A stretch of DNA of 64,000 nucleotides, taken from NCBI GenBank assembly GCA_963576725.1, contig OY755242.1, forward strand, positions 23,444,156-23,508,155. Reading direction: 5' to 3'. Made by a program: the position numbers and the translations under genes. The stretch comes from Azorinus chamasolen (Eukaryota; Mollusca; Bivalvia; Cardiida; Solecurtidae). Position 1 is the stretch's first letter; every line of letters starts with the position of its first letter. Shown piece after piece: positions 1-10,186 of this stretch. The notes under the pieces are model-generated. The model made no database searches. It saw nothing but the letters and a program-made list of their open reading frames with translations, and had not been told where the DNA came from.

Positions 1-458
1 CGGCTATACTGCAATTTAAAGGTACGTGTACTGTGCATGTGCATAAATAAAATCTGAATCGAATTGGGTGTGGATTGTCTTTGTAAAGGCGGGTTTTGGG
101 GGCTAATCGGTACGTGCACACGCACTTTGACAACATTTGCAGCATCAGATCAGAATAAGACCTTCGCCACGTATCGAGCTCATTTACATTGTTATACAAC
201 AACTATAACAAAAATGTTTCTCAATGGATAACTTTGTTCCGCCCCAAACTCTTGTTATTTCGTTTGAGAGCGGTTGTTTGGATCGAATCGACGAAGTGAA
301 ACTGGTCGGCCATTTTTATTTTGTTATAGCCAGGAAGCGAGACCCTCGACGGGAGAAACTCCATTGTTGCTCATGGTTCCGTATATACATCAGAATTTAG
401 AGGGATACACGGCTTTTATATATGGCTAATTGACCAATCAAAATCGAGGATTTTACTT

Positions 459-621
459 TGCATTATAATAATATTAGTTATACAGATCATTGATTGGGTA
501 TCTGACTTTTTGTTTCCTGCTGAGGAAATTCATGTAGCCCGAGCTGTTTTTTCCTCAGCAGGGAATGAAAAGTCAGATATCCCGCCAATGATCTGTATAA
601 CGATTTTATTATACTGCAAAG
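459..621. mobile_element. Foldback element inside the 954-bp repeat
   Basis: The left arm starts at CTTTGCATTATAATAA and contains GTTATACAGATCATTG. The right arm is its inverse, ending in TTATTATACTGCAAAG. The arms are about 70 bases, imperfect, and meet around 530-555 at TGAGGAAA/TTTCCTCA. In the second copy of the host repeat only the outermost piece (1414-1432) is visible. No coding capacity. The family is not assigned. Confidence 0.6.
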
Positions 622-887
622 TTTAATATTTGTAGCAGTTAATTAGCGTTGTTAATTTAGGCGTCGTTTTGCTGCCCCTCAGGGGCCTCATACTGTAAGG
701 CAAGGGCTTATAATATATGTATAATAGCCAGCTCATTTTGTGGATAGAAAGGGGTCTTCCAAGTGCATTAGTTTCTCAAAAGATTGAAAGAATCAGACGT
801 TAGTAAAACTTCCAGCATATCAGTGGTTAAGCAGACACTATTTTTCAGCATTAGAACAGTTAAACTTTATAGAGTGATTGGCGCTAT

Positions 888-911
888 TCCGACGTCATTT
901 GGATGACGTCA
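888..911. promoter_or_regulatory. CRE-like motif pair
   Basis: GACGTCA is followed 9 bases later by a perfect TGACGTCA octamer (904-911), the consensus site of CREB/ATF factors. It lies in the spacer of the 954-bp repeat, just before copy 2. Only the motif is seen; no transcript is known here. Confidence 0.3.
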
Positions 912-1429
912 AAGTGACGGTTTTATAATATTCAAAAATGGGCGTTGGAAGGAGCGGCTATACTGCAATTTATAGGTACGTTTACTGTGCATAAAGAACA
1001 TCTGAATCGAATTGGGTGTGGATTGTCTTTGTAAAAGTGGGGGCTTAAGGCCTAATCAGTACTTGCATAAGCACGTTGACAACATTTTCAGCATCAGAGC
1101 AGAATAAGACCTTCGCCACGTATCGGGTTCATTTGCATTGTTATACAACAACTATAACAAAAATGTTTCTCTATGGATAACTTTGTTCCGCCCCAAACTC
1201 TTGTTACATGTATTTCGTTTGAGAGCGGTTGTTTGGATCGAATCGACGAACTAAAGCTAGTCGGCCATTTTTATTTTATTGCAGCAATGAAGTGAGGCCC
1301 TCGACGGAGGAAATTCCATTGTTGCTCATGACTCCGTATATACATCAGAATTTAGAGGGATACACGGCTTTTATACATGGCTAATTGACCAATCAAAATC
1401 GAGGATTTTACTTTGCAGTATAATAATAA

Positions 1430-1868
1430 GGGTTATCTCTTAGCCTGCTTGATAAGGTGTGGCTTCTCAAACTCTGATCTGGTACCATCTTTACTCATTT
1501 TTGATTCGTTTAAACGTTTGAATAACTATTGACGTAGTGTCAAACAGCTTGGATCCTGATGAGATGCCGAGTAAACCCATTACCTCATAGGCTATCTATA
1601 GACCCAACCTCTTTGAAAAAAATATACCGAAAAGGAGAATTAACTATAGAAAATGAAAAGTTTAGAACTGTGCAGTTTTGAAACCATTGTAATAAATAGA
1701 GCATTTGCGCCTATGGAGCAAATGCTCTATTTATCACAATGGTTTCAAAAAAGTGACTTTTACAGAGACATCAAAAGGCGTCAATATGAGAGAATGAGTT
1801 ACTCGGTGTCTGATCTGGATTCAAGCTGTTTGTAAATATCATTCATGTCGCGCTTAGTAGGCACGGGG
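1430..1868. mobile_element. TTAA-b' MITE interrupted by TTAA-a MITE
   Basis: The arms CAAACAGCTTGGATCCTGATGAG (left, 1537-1565) and its inverse (1806-1832) are those of the b' family hairpin. The apex is split by a TTAA-a element at 1576-1800. The right end reads CACGGGG followed by TTAA (1869-1872), matching the family's TTAA-flanked termini. The left end near 1430 is degraded. Non-coding. Confidence 0.65.
1576..1800 (+). mobile_element. TTAA-a MITE, copy 1 (nested)
   Basis: Termini CCCATTACCTCAT and ATGAGAGAATGAG(TT) form an imperfect 13-base inverted repeat. The centre is a hairpin with arm GAAACCATTGTAATAAAT (from about 1680) and apex GCGCCTATGGAGC. Flanking bases TAAA/GTTA look like a decayed TTAA duplication. 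TTAA target sites and CCC ends are the signature of piggyBac-type elements. The short frame at 1653-1835 merely reads through the hairpin and is not a gene. Confidence 0.75.
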
Positions 1869-2054
1869 TTAAGAAACAAAACAGAATGAAAATGCGGATT
1901 TTACCTTATGTTATACAGGTTATATCGCACGTATACTAAAGAAAATTTTGTTGGTTGAATTTATTCAATGTGAAAGTCGAAGAATATAATAAGGAAATAA
2001 ACAGTTTGCTTATGAAATTATATAAATTTGATCCTACTTTGTTTTCAAACCAAA

Positions 2055-2165
2055 CTTCCGTTCACCATCCCCTAATATAAACGCATTCTCACACTTTTGC
2101 AAAACAGGGTAGACCCAGATCAGACGTACGAGCCGTCTGTTGAGTGTATGTTCTATATGCTTATG
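2055..2165. mobile_element. Truncated TTAA-g/h MITE fragment
   Basis: CCCTAATATAAACGCATT and the arm AGGGTAGACCCAGATCAGAC match the left half of the g/h families. The hairpin right arm is rudimentary and the right end is missing. Confidence 0.45.
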
Positions 2166-2845
2166 GAATTACACATATTATATATATAACAGATCCTAAA
2201 GATATTTTTCAATACAAAAGATTGCCTCGACAATAATAAGTTTACGACTATTCATAAAGTGACAAATTATTGCATGAATATGTATGAGGGAAACTGTTAT
2301 AGTTGTTTTTCGCGGAAGCAACTTGTTTATCTTAATATTAAACCCATGTGCTGTTTTAAGCGACCAAGCATGTTTAAACTAATTGAGCTGTTAAGTAGTA
2401 ATAAGACAACAATTCTCACTAGGTTAGCAATATTTTGTTATAAGAGTTTTAAATACAGGGACACTTTAATGAACTCTTTATAATCACAATTAAGTTATAT
2501 ATCTAAAGTTAATGATTTACACTCTCACATCCATCATGTACTTTAACTACTTTTTTTTTATGTTTTTCTCGGTTTATTTTTTCGATGCATGCAGAATACA
2601 TGTACGTTTGTATGGTGATGAGCTGTTATGCTTAGACCGAAATAAACAATATGTTATGTTATGTTATGTTATGTTTAATTGTGTGCATAACTGTAGCAAT
2701 TGTGTCAGGTGGGAATCGATTTATGGTTTCCAGATTAAATGACAATGATATGACCATAAGGCAAAGATCCAAGCGTGTAAGATAATATGTACCATGTAAT
2801 CTGTTTCTGACCTCAAATATTTTCTTCACGTGACCAACATCAGGG
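2166..2845. other. No gene seen; one short microsatellite
   Basis: AT-rich sequence with small frames that match nothing I recognise. At 2650-2671 there is a pentanucleotide run of ATGTT. Nothing else is supported. Confidence 0.5.
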
Positions 2846-3325
2846 TATGGGATTATAAAACTTCTGAGTCTGAGATCATTCTCACGTATCTGATTGTTCT
2901 CAGACACAAGCAAAAGGTTTTATAACCTCGGTGACAGGTCTCCTTTTTAACTCAGCAATCGGAATTCCTCGTCTATTTTCGATATTCCGATCATATCTCG
3001 AATGTATCTGGTTAAAGCGCAAGCCGAATTATGAATACGCCAACTGAAAACAAGTAGTACATAATAAGGAGTGCATTAAAAGTAGCATAGATAAAATGTA
3101 TCAACGCTTAAAATTTGGCTACATTTGTAGTGAAGACAACTGACTCTGGTCGTACCAACGCATACTAATTGTGATATGACCATACCTGCCATTACTATCT
3201 GGAGCTACCTGGGTCAGAGGTTATAAATCGTCTGAGTTTATTCTAAAGCAAGCTCAAAATCTTACCGATCATATGCTCGAGAATGAAGTCAGACTTATTT
3301 AAAACGTCTTATAAACTCATGGTCT
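2846..3325. repeat. Two diverged FB-E foldback relatives
   Basis: Around 2846-2935 and 3205-3325 the motif TTATAAAACTTCTGAGTCTGAG (first copy) or its decayed form occurs with an inverted partner (TTTTATAACC, GTCTTATAAACTC). This is the arm of the FB-E family seen intact at 39728 and 47180. Both copies are old and asymmetric. Confidence 0.4.
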
Positions 3326-3799
3326 GAGTAGAAATAATGAGGTTTACCACTCTCGTGACCTAAGAATGATAAATAGTTATCCCGAAATGAGGAAAAACGT
3401 GCAAATATGAATATATAATAATGATGTGACAATGATAGCTAATGATCCTATTATGTTTTTCACGCCAAAAATTCGCTTACGTCAAGCAAACTGATCAGAC
3501 CCTAATCAGACAGGATCTAAATCTGGGTCTACTCTATTTCCAAACATGAGTTAATATGCATCTCTATCAAGTAAAGAGATACTGGACAGTGTTGAACGAC
3601 AGTTGGTGGGACGAAATCAGCGAGAACGAGTTCGATTAACATGTTATCGATATTTATACAAGATACTTCAAACAGGTCTCCGCTTTTCCTGTAGCTAGCA
3701 TAGCAGTTCACCATGGCTTGTGGATAGAGGTCATTTACGAGTCAGACCGAAAGTGAAGCACTTTTCTATCGGAAGGCTTATTGTTTGATTCGCAACAGT

Positions 3800-4050
3800 A
3801 CGTATAGATATGTTGTCAGTAAACAGAGCTACAGATAACGGTGCCTACCCAAATAGTAAAATCGTCATTTCTCCACCAAACCCTATGTTGTGACCACTCT
3901 ATAGAATCGTCTATAGAATCTACGATTCTAAAGAGTGGTCACAACATAGGGTTGGTGGAGAAATAAAGGAGTTATTCTCGAAAGTGTTTTGATTTAGGCG
4001 TGTTATCTGTACCTCTGGTAAACATTGTCCATACCGAAAACTTCATAAAT
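3800..4050 (-). mobile_element. FB-F foldback element, copy 1
   Basis: A strong hairpin at 3873-3962 has arms CTCCACCAAACCCTATGTTG and inverse, containing GTGACCACTCT and GATTCTAAAGAG. Flanks such as AAATAGTAAAATCGTCATTT and GTGTTATCTGTACCTCTG recur around the other copies (33128, 46998), in opposite orientation here. So the family extends beyond the hairpin, to roughly 200-250 bp. Ends and target duplication were not resolved. Confidence 0.65.
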
Positions 4051-4304
4051 AAATATTATGGTCTATAAGAGCAGGCGATTGCTAAATACAGATGGAAAGT
4101 AACGCAGAAAGCTTCTTAATTTTGCATGACGTTCGTCTTGAATTAAACTACTGCCTGTGATAAATGAAATACATGTATTTCAGTTGTCGCGTCAAAGCTG
4201 TTTCACTATATGCCTAACTTGTGTGTGTTTCTTCTTTGTTTGCTCTATGACCCGAACACGCAAGTGCAATCAGAATTGTAAAAAAGTAGAAAGTGGGAGT
4301 AGAT

Positions 4305-4500
4305 GTAACCCTTTACCCCATGGATATTAATGAAGAAATAATGACACCATGAATATCAATTAGGTATTTTGTTTTAAAAAAAGACATATTAACACAAGAA
4401 ATGTTTGCCATGGGAGAAACTGTAGAACAAAATCTATTTATTTCATTAAAGCCATCTCATATGGTTTTTTATGTCCAAATGCATTGAATGGTGTATTTGT
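4305..4500 (+). mobile_element. TTAA-h MITE, left part
   Basis: Starts TGTAACCCTTTACCCCATG and continues with the family sequence GAATATCAATTAG and GCCATGGGAGAAACTGTAGA. The hairpin and right half are absent or unrecognisable. Confidence 0.55.
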
Positions 4501-4816
4501 AGAGTGAAGGACTATATTACATCGAGCAAAATCTTACAACTCGAATAAATCACTCTCGATTGCTCGAGTAGTGGCGTATTTTGTTGATAATGTGAGAGGA
4601 CAGTATCCGGACGAGTAACCACACTGACACAACCTGGGCGCGGACAAGTGTGGCATTGTGCTAACCGGGGTACAACTCTTTAGAACAGGTGGTAGAAGGT
4701 AAGCAAATATTGTTCAGAATAACACAGACGAAGGACAGAGTCTGAACTTTTTGTCGTAAAAAATATTTTCTTAAGTGCTACATTTTAATACACGTTCTGT
4801 TTAAGCCTTTCCTTAA

Positions 4817-5023
4817 CCCTTTCGCTGCCAAATTCTGTCGTCTGCTAACTTTGTCGTCTGCTACAAATTTTCATTCTTTTGATTTTCTTCATTTTTGTTT
4901 CAAAAACATATTAACAGTAACAAACAGTTTGGATCCTGATGAGACGACGAGTTACTCGGCGTCTCATGTGGATACAAACTGTTTGCATAGGTAATCACAG
5001 ATCCGGCATTGGCAGCGAAAGGG
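4817..5023 (+). mobile_element. TTAA-b MITE, copy 1 (complete)
   Basis: 207 bp between TTAA (4813-4816) and TTAA (5024-5027). Ends are a perfect 14-base inverted repeat, CCCTTTCGCTGCCA. The internal hairpin (about 4921-4988) has arms AACAGTTTGGATCC...GAGACG and apex CGAGTTACTCGG. The left arm has CCTGAT where the right arm, read inverted, has CCACAT, giving a T opposite T. No coding capacity; it would need a piggyBac-type transposase in trans. Confidence 0.9.
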
Positions 5024-5396
5024 TTAATGTCAACGGTTTTCGCGCATTTGCAGAGTAGCCCCAGATCAGACGGTTTCTCTCAGGAGTTGTCTGATCTGTT
5101 ATGTTTGTTATGAGATTATATAAATCTGGTGTTACAGTTTTTGACAGAGGAAAATAATTCCGTAAAAAATACATTATGAAAATACATATTTATGCTGTAC
5201 TTTTTCCTTACATGAATATTTAACAGGGAAAGGGTTGAATAATATTCAGTAAGGGAAAAGCCAATGTTAATTATACAGCAGGTGACGGGTTTAAGCACGT
5301 GAGCTACGAGTGCTTTTTGCTTCATTTACACACTTCAAATGTCAAATATGTTTGCTCATAGCATGCTAATGGTAAGTTGATCCTTTATTTCATATA

Positions 5397-5600
5397 CAGT
5401 AAAACCTCTCTATAACGACCACTAAATTACATAAATTATTTTGTGTTAAAGGCAGGTGGCTGCTTAAAGCAAGGTGAAAGTAAAACAGAACGCTACTATG
5501 GGAGCGTTCTGTTTTACTTTCACCTTGCTTTAAGCAGCCACCTGCTCTAAATACCAACTAATTAACACAATTCAGTGGTCGTTATAGAGAGGTTTTACTG
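5397..5600 (+). mobile_element. TA-c pogo-like MITE, copy 1 (complete)
   Basis: 204 bp flanked by TA (5395-5396, 5601-5602). Terminal repeats start CAGTAAAACCTCTCTATAA and match over about 27 bases. Between them is a near-perfect hairpin with 43-base arms, outermost GCAGGTGGCTGC and innermost GAACGCT/AGCGTTC. TA duplication with CAG ends is typical of pogo/Tigger elements. Non-coding. Confidence 0.9.
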
Positions 5601-5622
5601 TAGACGAATTTTAACTTCTTAA

Positions 5623-5862
5623 CCCTTTACTCCCTCATTATTTATTTCAGAAATAATGACGTCATGACTATCAATTAGAATCATTTTATGATCGTATATG
5701 AACAGAGGAAATGGTTGCCATGGCAGAAACTTTATCATCGTATTTATCTTATTTCATAAGCAAACAGAGCATACCCTGATCAGACGGCTCCTATAGGAAC
5801 CGTCTGGTCTGAGTCTGCGCTGTTTGCAAAGGCGAATAAAGGCGTATTTATGGTGTAAGGTG
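5623..5862 (+). mobile_element. TTAA-h MITE
   Basis: Starts after TTAA (5619-5622) with CCCTTTACTCC. It contains ATAATGACGTCATGA, GCCATGGCAGAAACT and the hairpin CCTGATCAGACGGCTCCTATAGGAACCG... The right end ATTTATGGTGTAAGG is slightly decayed. The stem has a T opposite T at the family position. Confidence 0.8.
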
Positions 5863-6464
5863 CTAAACACACCGTAGACTCAGATCATAGGTCTACTGTA
5901 GGAGTGGTCCAACCCGGGTCTGCTCTGCGTGCTTATGAAATAATTCATATCTGAGTCTTCAGTTCCTGCAATGATAATCATTTCCTCGTTCATAAGAACA
6001 ATATACATAATCAACTGTCTAATATGCACACAGTCATTGTTGCTGCTTGAATATTCATGAGGTATATTGGATAGTTTCCTTTTCTTGATATTAAAATACA
6101 TCATGAGAATGGTTCATAATCTAATGCAAAGCAATGGTGTTGACACTGGAAGTGATATCATCACTTGTGATATATCATATATACAAACTGTCTGAGAATG
6201 CTTCCGTACATATATAGTTTATGTCGTTTGCCTCTTTGATCTTATGTTTAATTCAGTCCTACATACTTTGCGGTGTTTGATAAACGTTTACAGTGAATAC
6301 TCGTGATAACGACATTTGATATAATGAAATATGTATTCAATATACTGACACGAAATTTGGAAACATATACATTAAAATCCCTCTAAACCGAAATTTTAGT
6401 AAAGAAGAATAAACGTGAATGGATTTAACTTCATAATGAACATGCGACCCGACTTGCTCTTGCA

Positions 6465-6585
6465 AAAACTTGAATCTAGATAAGATGCCGAGTAAATCAA
6501 CGTGTCATTAGGATCCATTATGACACTCGGTCAATAGTTTCTCAAGAGCTTGTACGTGGTTATCAATATTGCACCAGACCACAGA
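6465..6585 (-). mobile_element. TTAA-b' MITE remnant
   Basis: GATGCCGAGTAAATC with inverse GTCATTAGGATCC, then GACACTCGGTCAATAGTTTC, match the hairpin and right flank of the b' family. It abuts a TTAA-b element. Confidence 0.5.
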
Positions 6586-6589
6586 TTAA

Positions 6590-6796
6590 CCCTTTCGCTG
6601 CCATACTCTGTCGTCTGCTAACTTTGTCGTCTGCTACAAATTTTCATTCTTTTGATTTTCTTCATTTTTGTTTCAAAAACATAGTAACAGTAACAAACAG
6701 TTTGGATCCTGATGAGACGCCGAGTTACTCGGCGTCTCATCTGGATACACACTGTTTGCATATGTAATCACAGATCCGGCATTGGCAGCGAAAGGG
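6590..6796 (+). mobile_element. TTAA-b MITE, copy 2
   Basis: Follows TTAA (6586-6589). Same 14-base ends as copy 1 and nearly identical body. Apex GCCGAGTTACTCGGC; stem mismatch T opposite T. The right TTAA has decayed (GGGTCGTT). Confidence 0.88.
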
Positions 6797-7120
6797 TCGT
6801 TGTTTGTCAATAGGGTAACGGTTAGTATCTCATACAATTGATGCAATCTGCCTCTTGGGCAACGATACAAAAATACCCAAGGCAAACGCATTCAACATTA
6901 TTTCATACACGCCCCGCCTCGCATAGTCTAAAAACTACAACTTGTAATAGTTTAGGATATGTTCATTTCAGCAAAACTAAAAGTCTGGATTGCAATCAAT
7001 GCCAATATGCAAAGGAATCCGGTATTGATTAAACCAAAGGTTTACCTAATTAGAAAAAGAATTTAAAGATGTACTGACTGATATTTACCCTTATCCAACT
7101 AATAACTTTACTCTCATTTA

Positions 7121-7190
7121 CAAAGAATTTGGATCCTGATGAGACGCCGAGTAACTCGGCGTCGCTTCAGGATCCAAGTTGTCGAAAGTA
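7121..7190 (-). mobile_element. TTAA-b hairpin fragment
   Basis: TTTGGATCCTGATGAGACG, apex CCGAGTAACTCGG and a slightly damaged right arm ending GGATCCAAG. No MITE ends are seen. One of two exceptions lacking the conserved stem mismatch. Confidence 0.6.
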
Positions 7191-7230
7191 ATAAAACTTG
7201 CTGCCTAAAAGTATCTAAATTGTTATCTAC

Positions 7231-7260
7231 TAGAATTCCGGTTAAGAGAGGTTATACTGT
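7231..7260. mobile_element. Solo TA-d pogo-type right end
   Basis: ATTCCGGTTAAGAGAGGTTATACTG followed by TA is the inverted CAG terminus of a TA-d element with no partner left end nearby. A solo left end of the same type is at 6370 (TTAAAATCCCTCTAAACCG). Confidence 0.5.
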
Positions 7261-7429
7261 ACATACCAATTATGCTAGCTATTTTAAGTTTCTTTAAATA
7301 TCACACATTTTAGTAGACGATGCAATTTGCAGCAGACGACAAGTTTGAGCTTAGGAATAGCAGAATGGCGGGAATTGATACTGTCTCCCAATAACACGAT
7401 ATCCTGCATCGCTATTAATTATCATTTAA

Positions 7430-7640
7430 CCATTTTCCCGCTATTCGCGACTTGACTGGCATTTGCAAACAGCTTGGCTCCAGATGAGACGCCGAGTAAC
7501 TCGCCGTCTCATCAGGATCCAAGCTGTTTGACACTCGATCAAAACGTTTCTCATAAGTTCGATCAAACTAGCAGTAGTCGAACTTACACAAGAATCCAGT
7601 TTGAGCAGACAGTAGTGTTAGACAGCGGCATAAGAGATAA
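7430..7640 (+). mobile_element. TTAA-b' MITE
   Basis: Starts after TTAA (7426-7429) with CCATTTTCCCGCTATTCGCGA. Hairpin at about 7463-7530 with arms AAACAGCTTGGCTCC and apex CGAGTAACTCG; then GACACTCGATCAAAACG. The A-opposite-A stem mismatch is present. Right end decayed. Confidence 0.7.
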
Positions 7641-7868
7641 GAAAGACTGAAGACCGTCTGCCTTGCTCCACCATTTGTCAATGGCAATTATTGTCTCCAT
7701 TGCTGATGGCGTCTGTCGCAAAACCTGAAACGGCTTCTTCATTAACTCTTCCGCTGCCAATGCCGCGTCCGTGATTAACTAGGTTAATAGTTTGTCTCCA
7801 ATCTGTTTTTATTATTTTACACGCAACAGTTGTACTTCATTTTTGTTTAAGAAAAGGGAGGAGATTAA

Positions 7869-8061
7869 CCCTTTCGCTGCCAATGCCGGATCTGTGATTA
7901 CCTATGCAAACAGTTTGGATCCAGATGAGACGCCGAGTAACTCGGCGTCTCATCAGGATCCAAACTGTTTGTTTTTGTAACAAAAATGAAGAAAACCAAA
8001 AGAATGAAATTTTGTAGCAGATGACAAAGTTAGCAGACGACAGAGTTTGGCAGCGAAAGGG
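7869..8061 (-). mobile_element. TTAA-b MITE, copy 3 (complete)
   Basis: 193 bp between intact TTAA at 7865-7868 and 8062-8065. It is the inverse of copy 1, so it starts with GATCTGTGATTACC and ends with the TTTGTCATCTGCT-type flank. 14-base ends, apex GCCGAGTAACTCGGC, A opposite A in the stem. A degraded b end (7745-7790) lies just left. The frame at 7792-7980 is a reading of this palindrome. Confidence 0.9.
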
Positions 8062-8627
8062 TTAATCTAGAGAAAATTATAGGAGACATGATATTTTGCA
8101 GACGACACTATTTGTCAGCAAAGAGTTTACCCATGTCTAACTACATGACATGTTTCTCACTAGTAAAACACTGTATGAAAACCTTTTTGTTCAGTTTATA
8201 ATGTGTTTTGTGAGTCACTCCAATATGAGTGTAGGTCATGCGGCGAATCTGTACATGCTAGTGCGCATTTTATCGGTGCCATAGCCGCTCTAGGCCACAT
8301 TCAAAATTAAATTTGAACAGCAACTGCATCGATATGCTAAAACCACTGTTGCCATGACAACATAGTGCAGTGTATTCTTATAACAAAAGAATAATTGAAG
8401 TTTATAATTTACTTGTAAGGACACACAGATTAATATTTATTGCATTTTTATAAGCATGTTTCTTCCTAAAACAACTGACACTATTCTGTATTATTTTATT
8501 AACTGATTCGTCCGTGTCTAAATAATATTTTCCATAGGGAACAGAATACTTACCATGGTGTTTTCTTTACCTAGAAATAACTACAGTGTTAACATACGCA
8601 TTCAAAAAGAGAAAATATTCGGTCGTA

Positions 8628-8752
8628 CAGTAAAATCCCTCTAAACCGGAATTATAGTAGAGAACAATGAATCTCACCCTGCATTAGACTGCAACCTGTC
8701 TCCAAGACCGATACATATACTAAAGTGAACGCTTTGTTTAGAGGTTATGCTG
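8628..8752 (+). mobile_element. TA-d pogo-like MITE, hairpin deleted
   Basis: CAGTAAAATCCCTCTAAACC after TA (8626-8627), and the decayed inverse TTTAGAGGTTATGCTG. Only 125 bp: most of the internal hairpin is gone, leaving a short GCATTAGACTGCAACCTG stretch. Confidence 0.6.
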
Positions 8753-8828
8753 TTTACGTGTGTATGTGTCATCTTACTGCACTGTAAAACGTAGTGGTTG
8801 CTAAAGTTAGGATCTGGAGCGGTTTTAA

Positions 8829-9058
8829 CCCTTCGCTTGCTGAAGTTTAAAACACATTTCTCCTTCTGTTGTTTAATTACATATATCTTCACTGTGTACA
8901 AGTATATCGCTGTGCAATCACTGCTCTGGAGTGCATTGGTTTCACAATCAACTTGTAAGTAGTGCAGACCCTGATGAGATAGCTCCTGCAGGATCTGTCT
9001 CATCTGGGGGCTTCACTATTTACATGTAGGTATATTGACGTGAATAGCAAGCGAAGGG
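8829..9058 (+). mobile_element. TTAA-i MITE, copy 1 (complete)
   Basis: 230 bp between TTAA (8825-8828) and TTAA (9059-9062). Ends CCCTTCGCTTGCTG and inverse. Hairpin arms TAGTGCAGACCCTGATGAGA and apex AGCTCCTGCAGGAT; T opposite T in the stem. Long AT-rich left part contains ATATATCTTCACTGTGTAC, also seen at 13249 and 15034. Confidence 0.88.
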
Positions 9059-9359
9059 TTAATTATCTTCGATTCGATCAAGCTTTTGAGAAAGTAATGA
9101 CCGAATGCCAAAGACTGATCTCTTGACGGATAAATAGCAGCCATAATAAAAAAGGCAAGCCTGACACTAGGCAGACTAATTGCAGCAAAAAGATACCCGA
9201 CTCTCCACCAAGGACAATGTATGCAACCTTGCAGTTATAACAGTTCTGCAATACAGTTGTAAAACCTGGACTGTTTACAACAGACACATAAAGAAACTTG
9301 AGCAATTTCATGTACACACAATCCGTTCAATCTTTGGACTATGATGGCAGGGTTGCATT

Positions 9360-9807
9360 ACCAACCATGACGTGTTGGTCAGAGCCAGCACCGCAAGCAT
9401 CGCAGCCAAAGTCATTAAGGCCCAACTCCGATGGACCGGACATGTCATCCGCAAGTAGGAATTGGGAATCCCTCGTCAACTTCACAACGGAGAGCTTACA
9501 CATTGGACTAGAAAACGTTTCAAGGACAACTTCAAGGCCTGTCTCAAGTGTACTTACAGTAGGCCTCGACAACTGATACTGTCGTCTGTAGGCAGGCATG
9601 TTTAACGTGTTCTATCTCGTCATTCATCAGTAGCCTTTGAGGATGACCGCGATCAACACATTTGCATCAGCACACGTAAGATGACACAATGAAGTATGCC
9701 CCTGATCCTACGATTGGAGTTCCATGTCCTACTTATAATCGCATATGTGCCTCAGACGTAAGACTCCGAATCCACATGCGTACCCGCAGATGAACGCACA
9801 ACGAATC
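9360..9807 (+). pseudogene. Fossil LINE ORF2 C-terminus
   Basis: In the forward frames one can read AQLRWTGHVIRK, then PRQLHNGEL, RKRFKDNFKACLK and, after a stop and a frame change, CPTYNRICASDVRLRIHM. This series (AQLRW-GHV, GEL, KKRFKD-LK, then a CxxC...H finger) is the familiar C-terminal tail of many non-LTR retrotransposon ORF2 proteins. It is broken by in-frame stops (for example after VIRK, and before the finger) and at least one frameshift, so it is dead. Its type differs from the LINE at 59.5-64 kb. An AT-rich 3' stretch follows to about 10020. Confidence 0.75.
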
Positions 9808-10186
9808 GTCCTCCTCGGATTCGATAACCAACCACGACAAAGAAGGTGGAAGAATATATCAAATATTATAGTTTCTGTCATAGCCAAACATTCCCTTGTT
9901 TATGTGCAAACTTATCGATACCCATCAACAGCACTTCTGACAATAGTGTTGTTCATTTAGTAAATTATTAACTTAATGTTGTGTGTGTTGTTCGATGCCG
10001 AAATAAATCTACCCATCTATAACTCTAATTAGCGTGGCAAGAGGCTTTGCAAACCGTATAGACCATAATGAAACGGTTCTTATAGGATATCTCTCATCTC
10101 GGTCTGCACTGTTTGCCGTGTCACGCTTTTATTTAAACAGTCCCTGAATATTCATGGTAAGCTTGATCTGTCTGTATTTTGGAATA

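Larger units (their letters stand above)
1..1432. repeat. ~954-bp direct repeat, second copy truncated
   Basis: The sequence starting CGGCTATACTGCAATTTA at position 1 starts again at 955 and stays closely similar for about 475 bases (1-475 against 955-1432), with small indels. The period is therefore 954 bp. Copy 1 continues through a foldback (459-621) and unique-looking DNA to 954. Copy 2 stops near 1432, where a TTAA-b' element begins. The left limit is unknown because copy 1 begins at the window edge. No coding frame is seen. It could be a tandem repeat or part of a larger transposon; it lacks the TG...CA ends expected of LTRs. Confidence 0.75.

Noticed and set aside
1..1432. LTR retrotransposon with two 475-bp LTRs
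   Set aside because: The copies lack TG...CA ends, a primer-binding site and a polypurine tract, and only ~480 bp lie between them with no coding.
2659..2913. 84-codon minus-strand gene
   Set aside because: Runs through the ATGTT microsatellite and an FB-E remnant; no domain.
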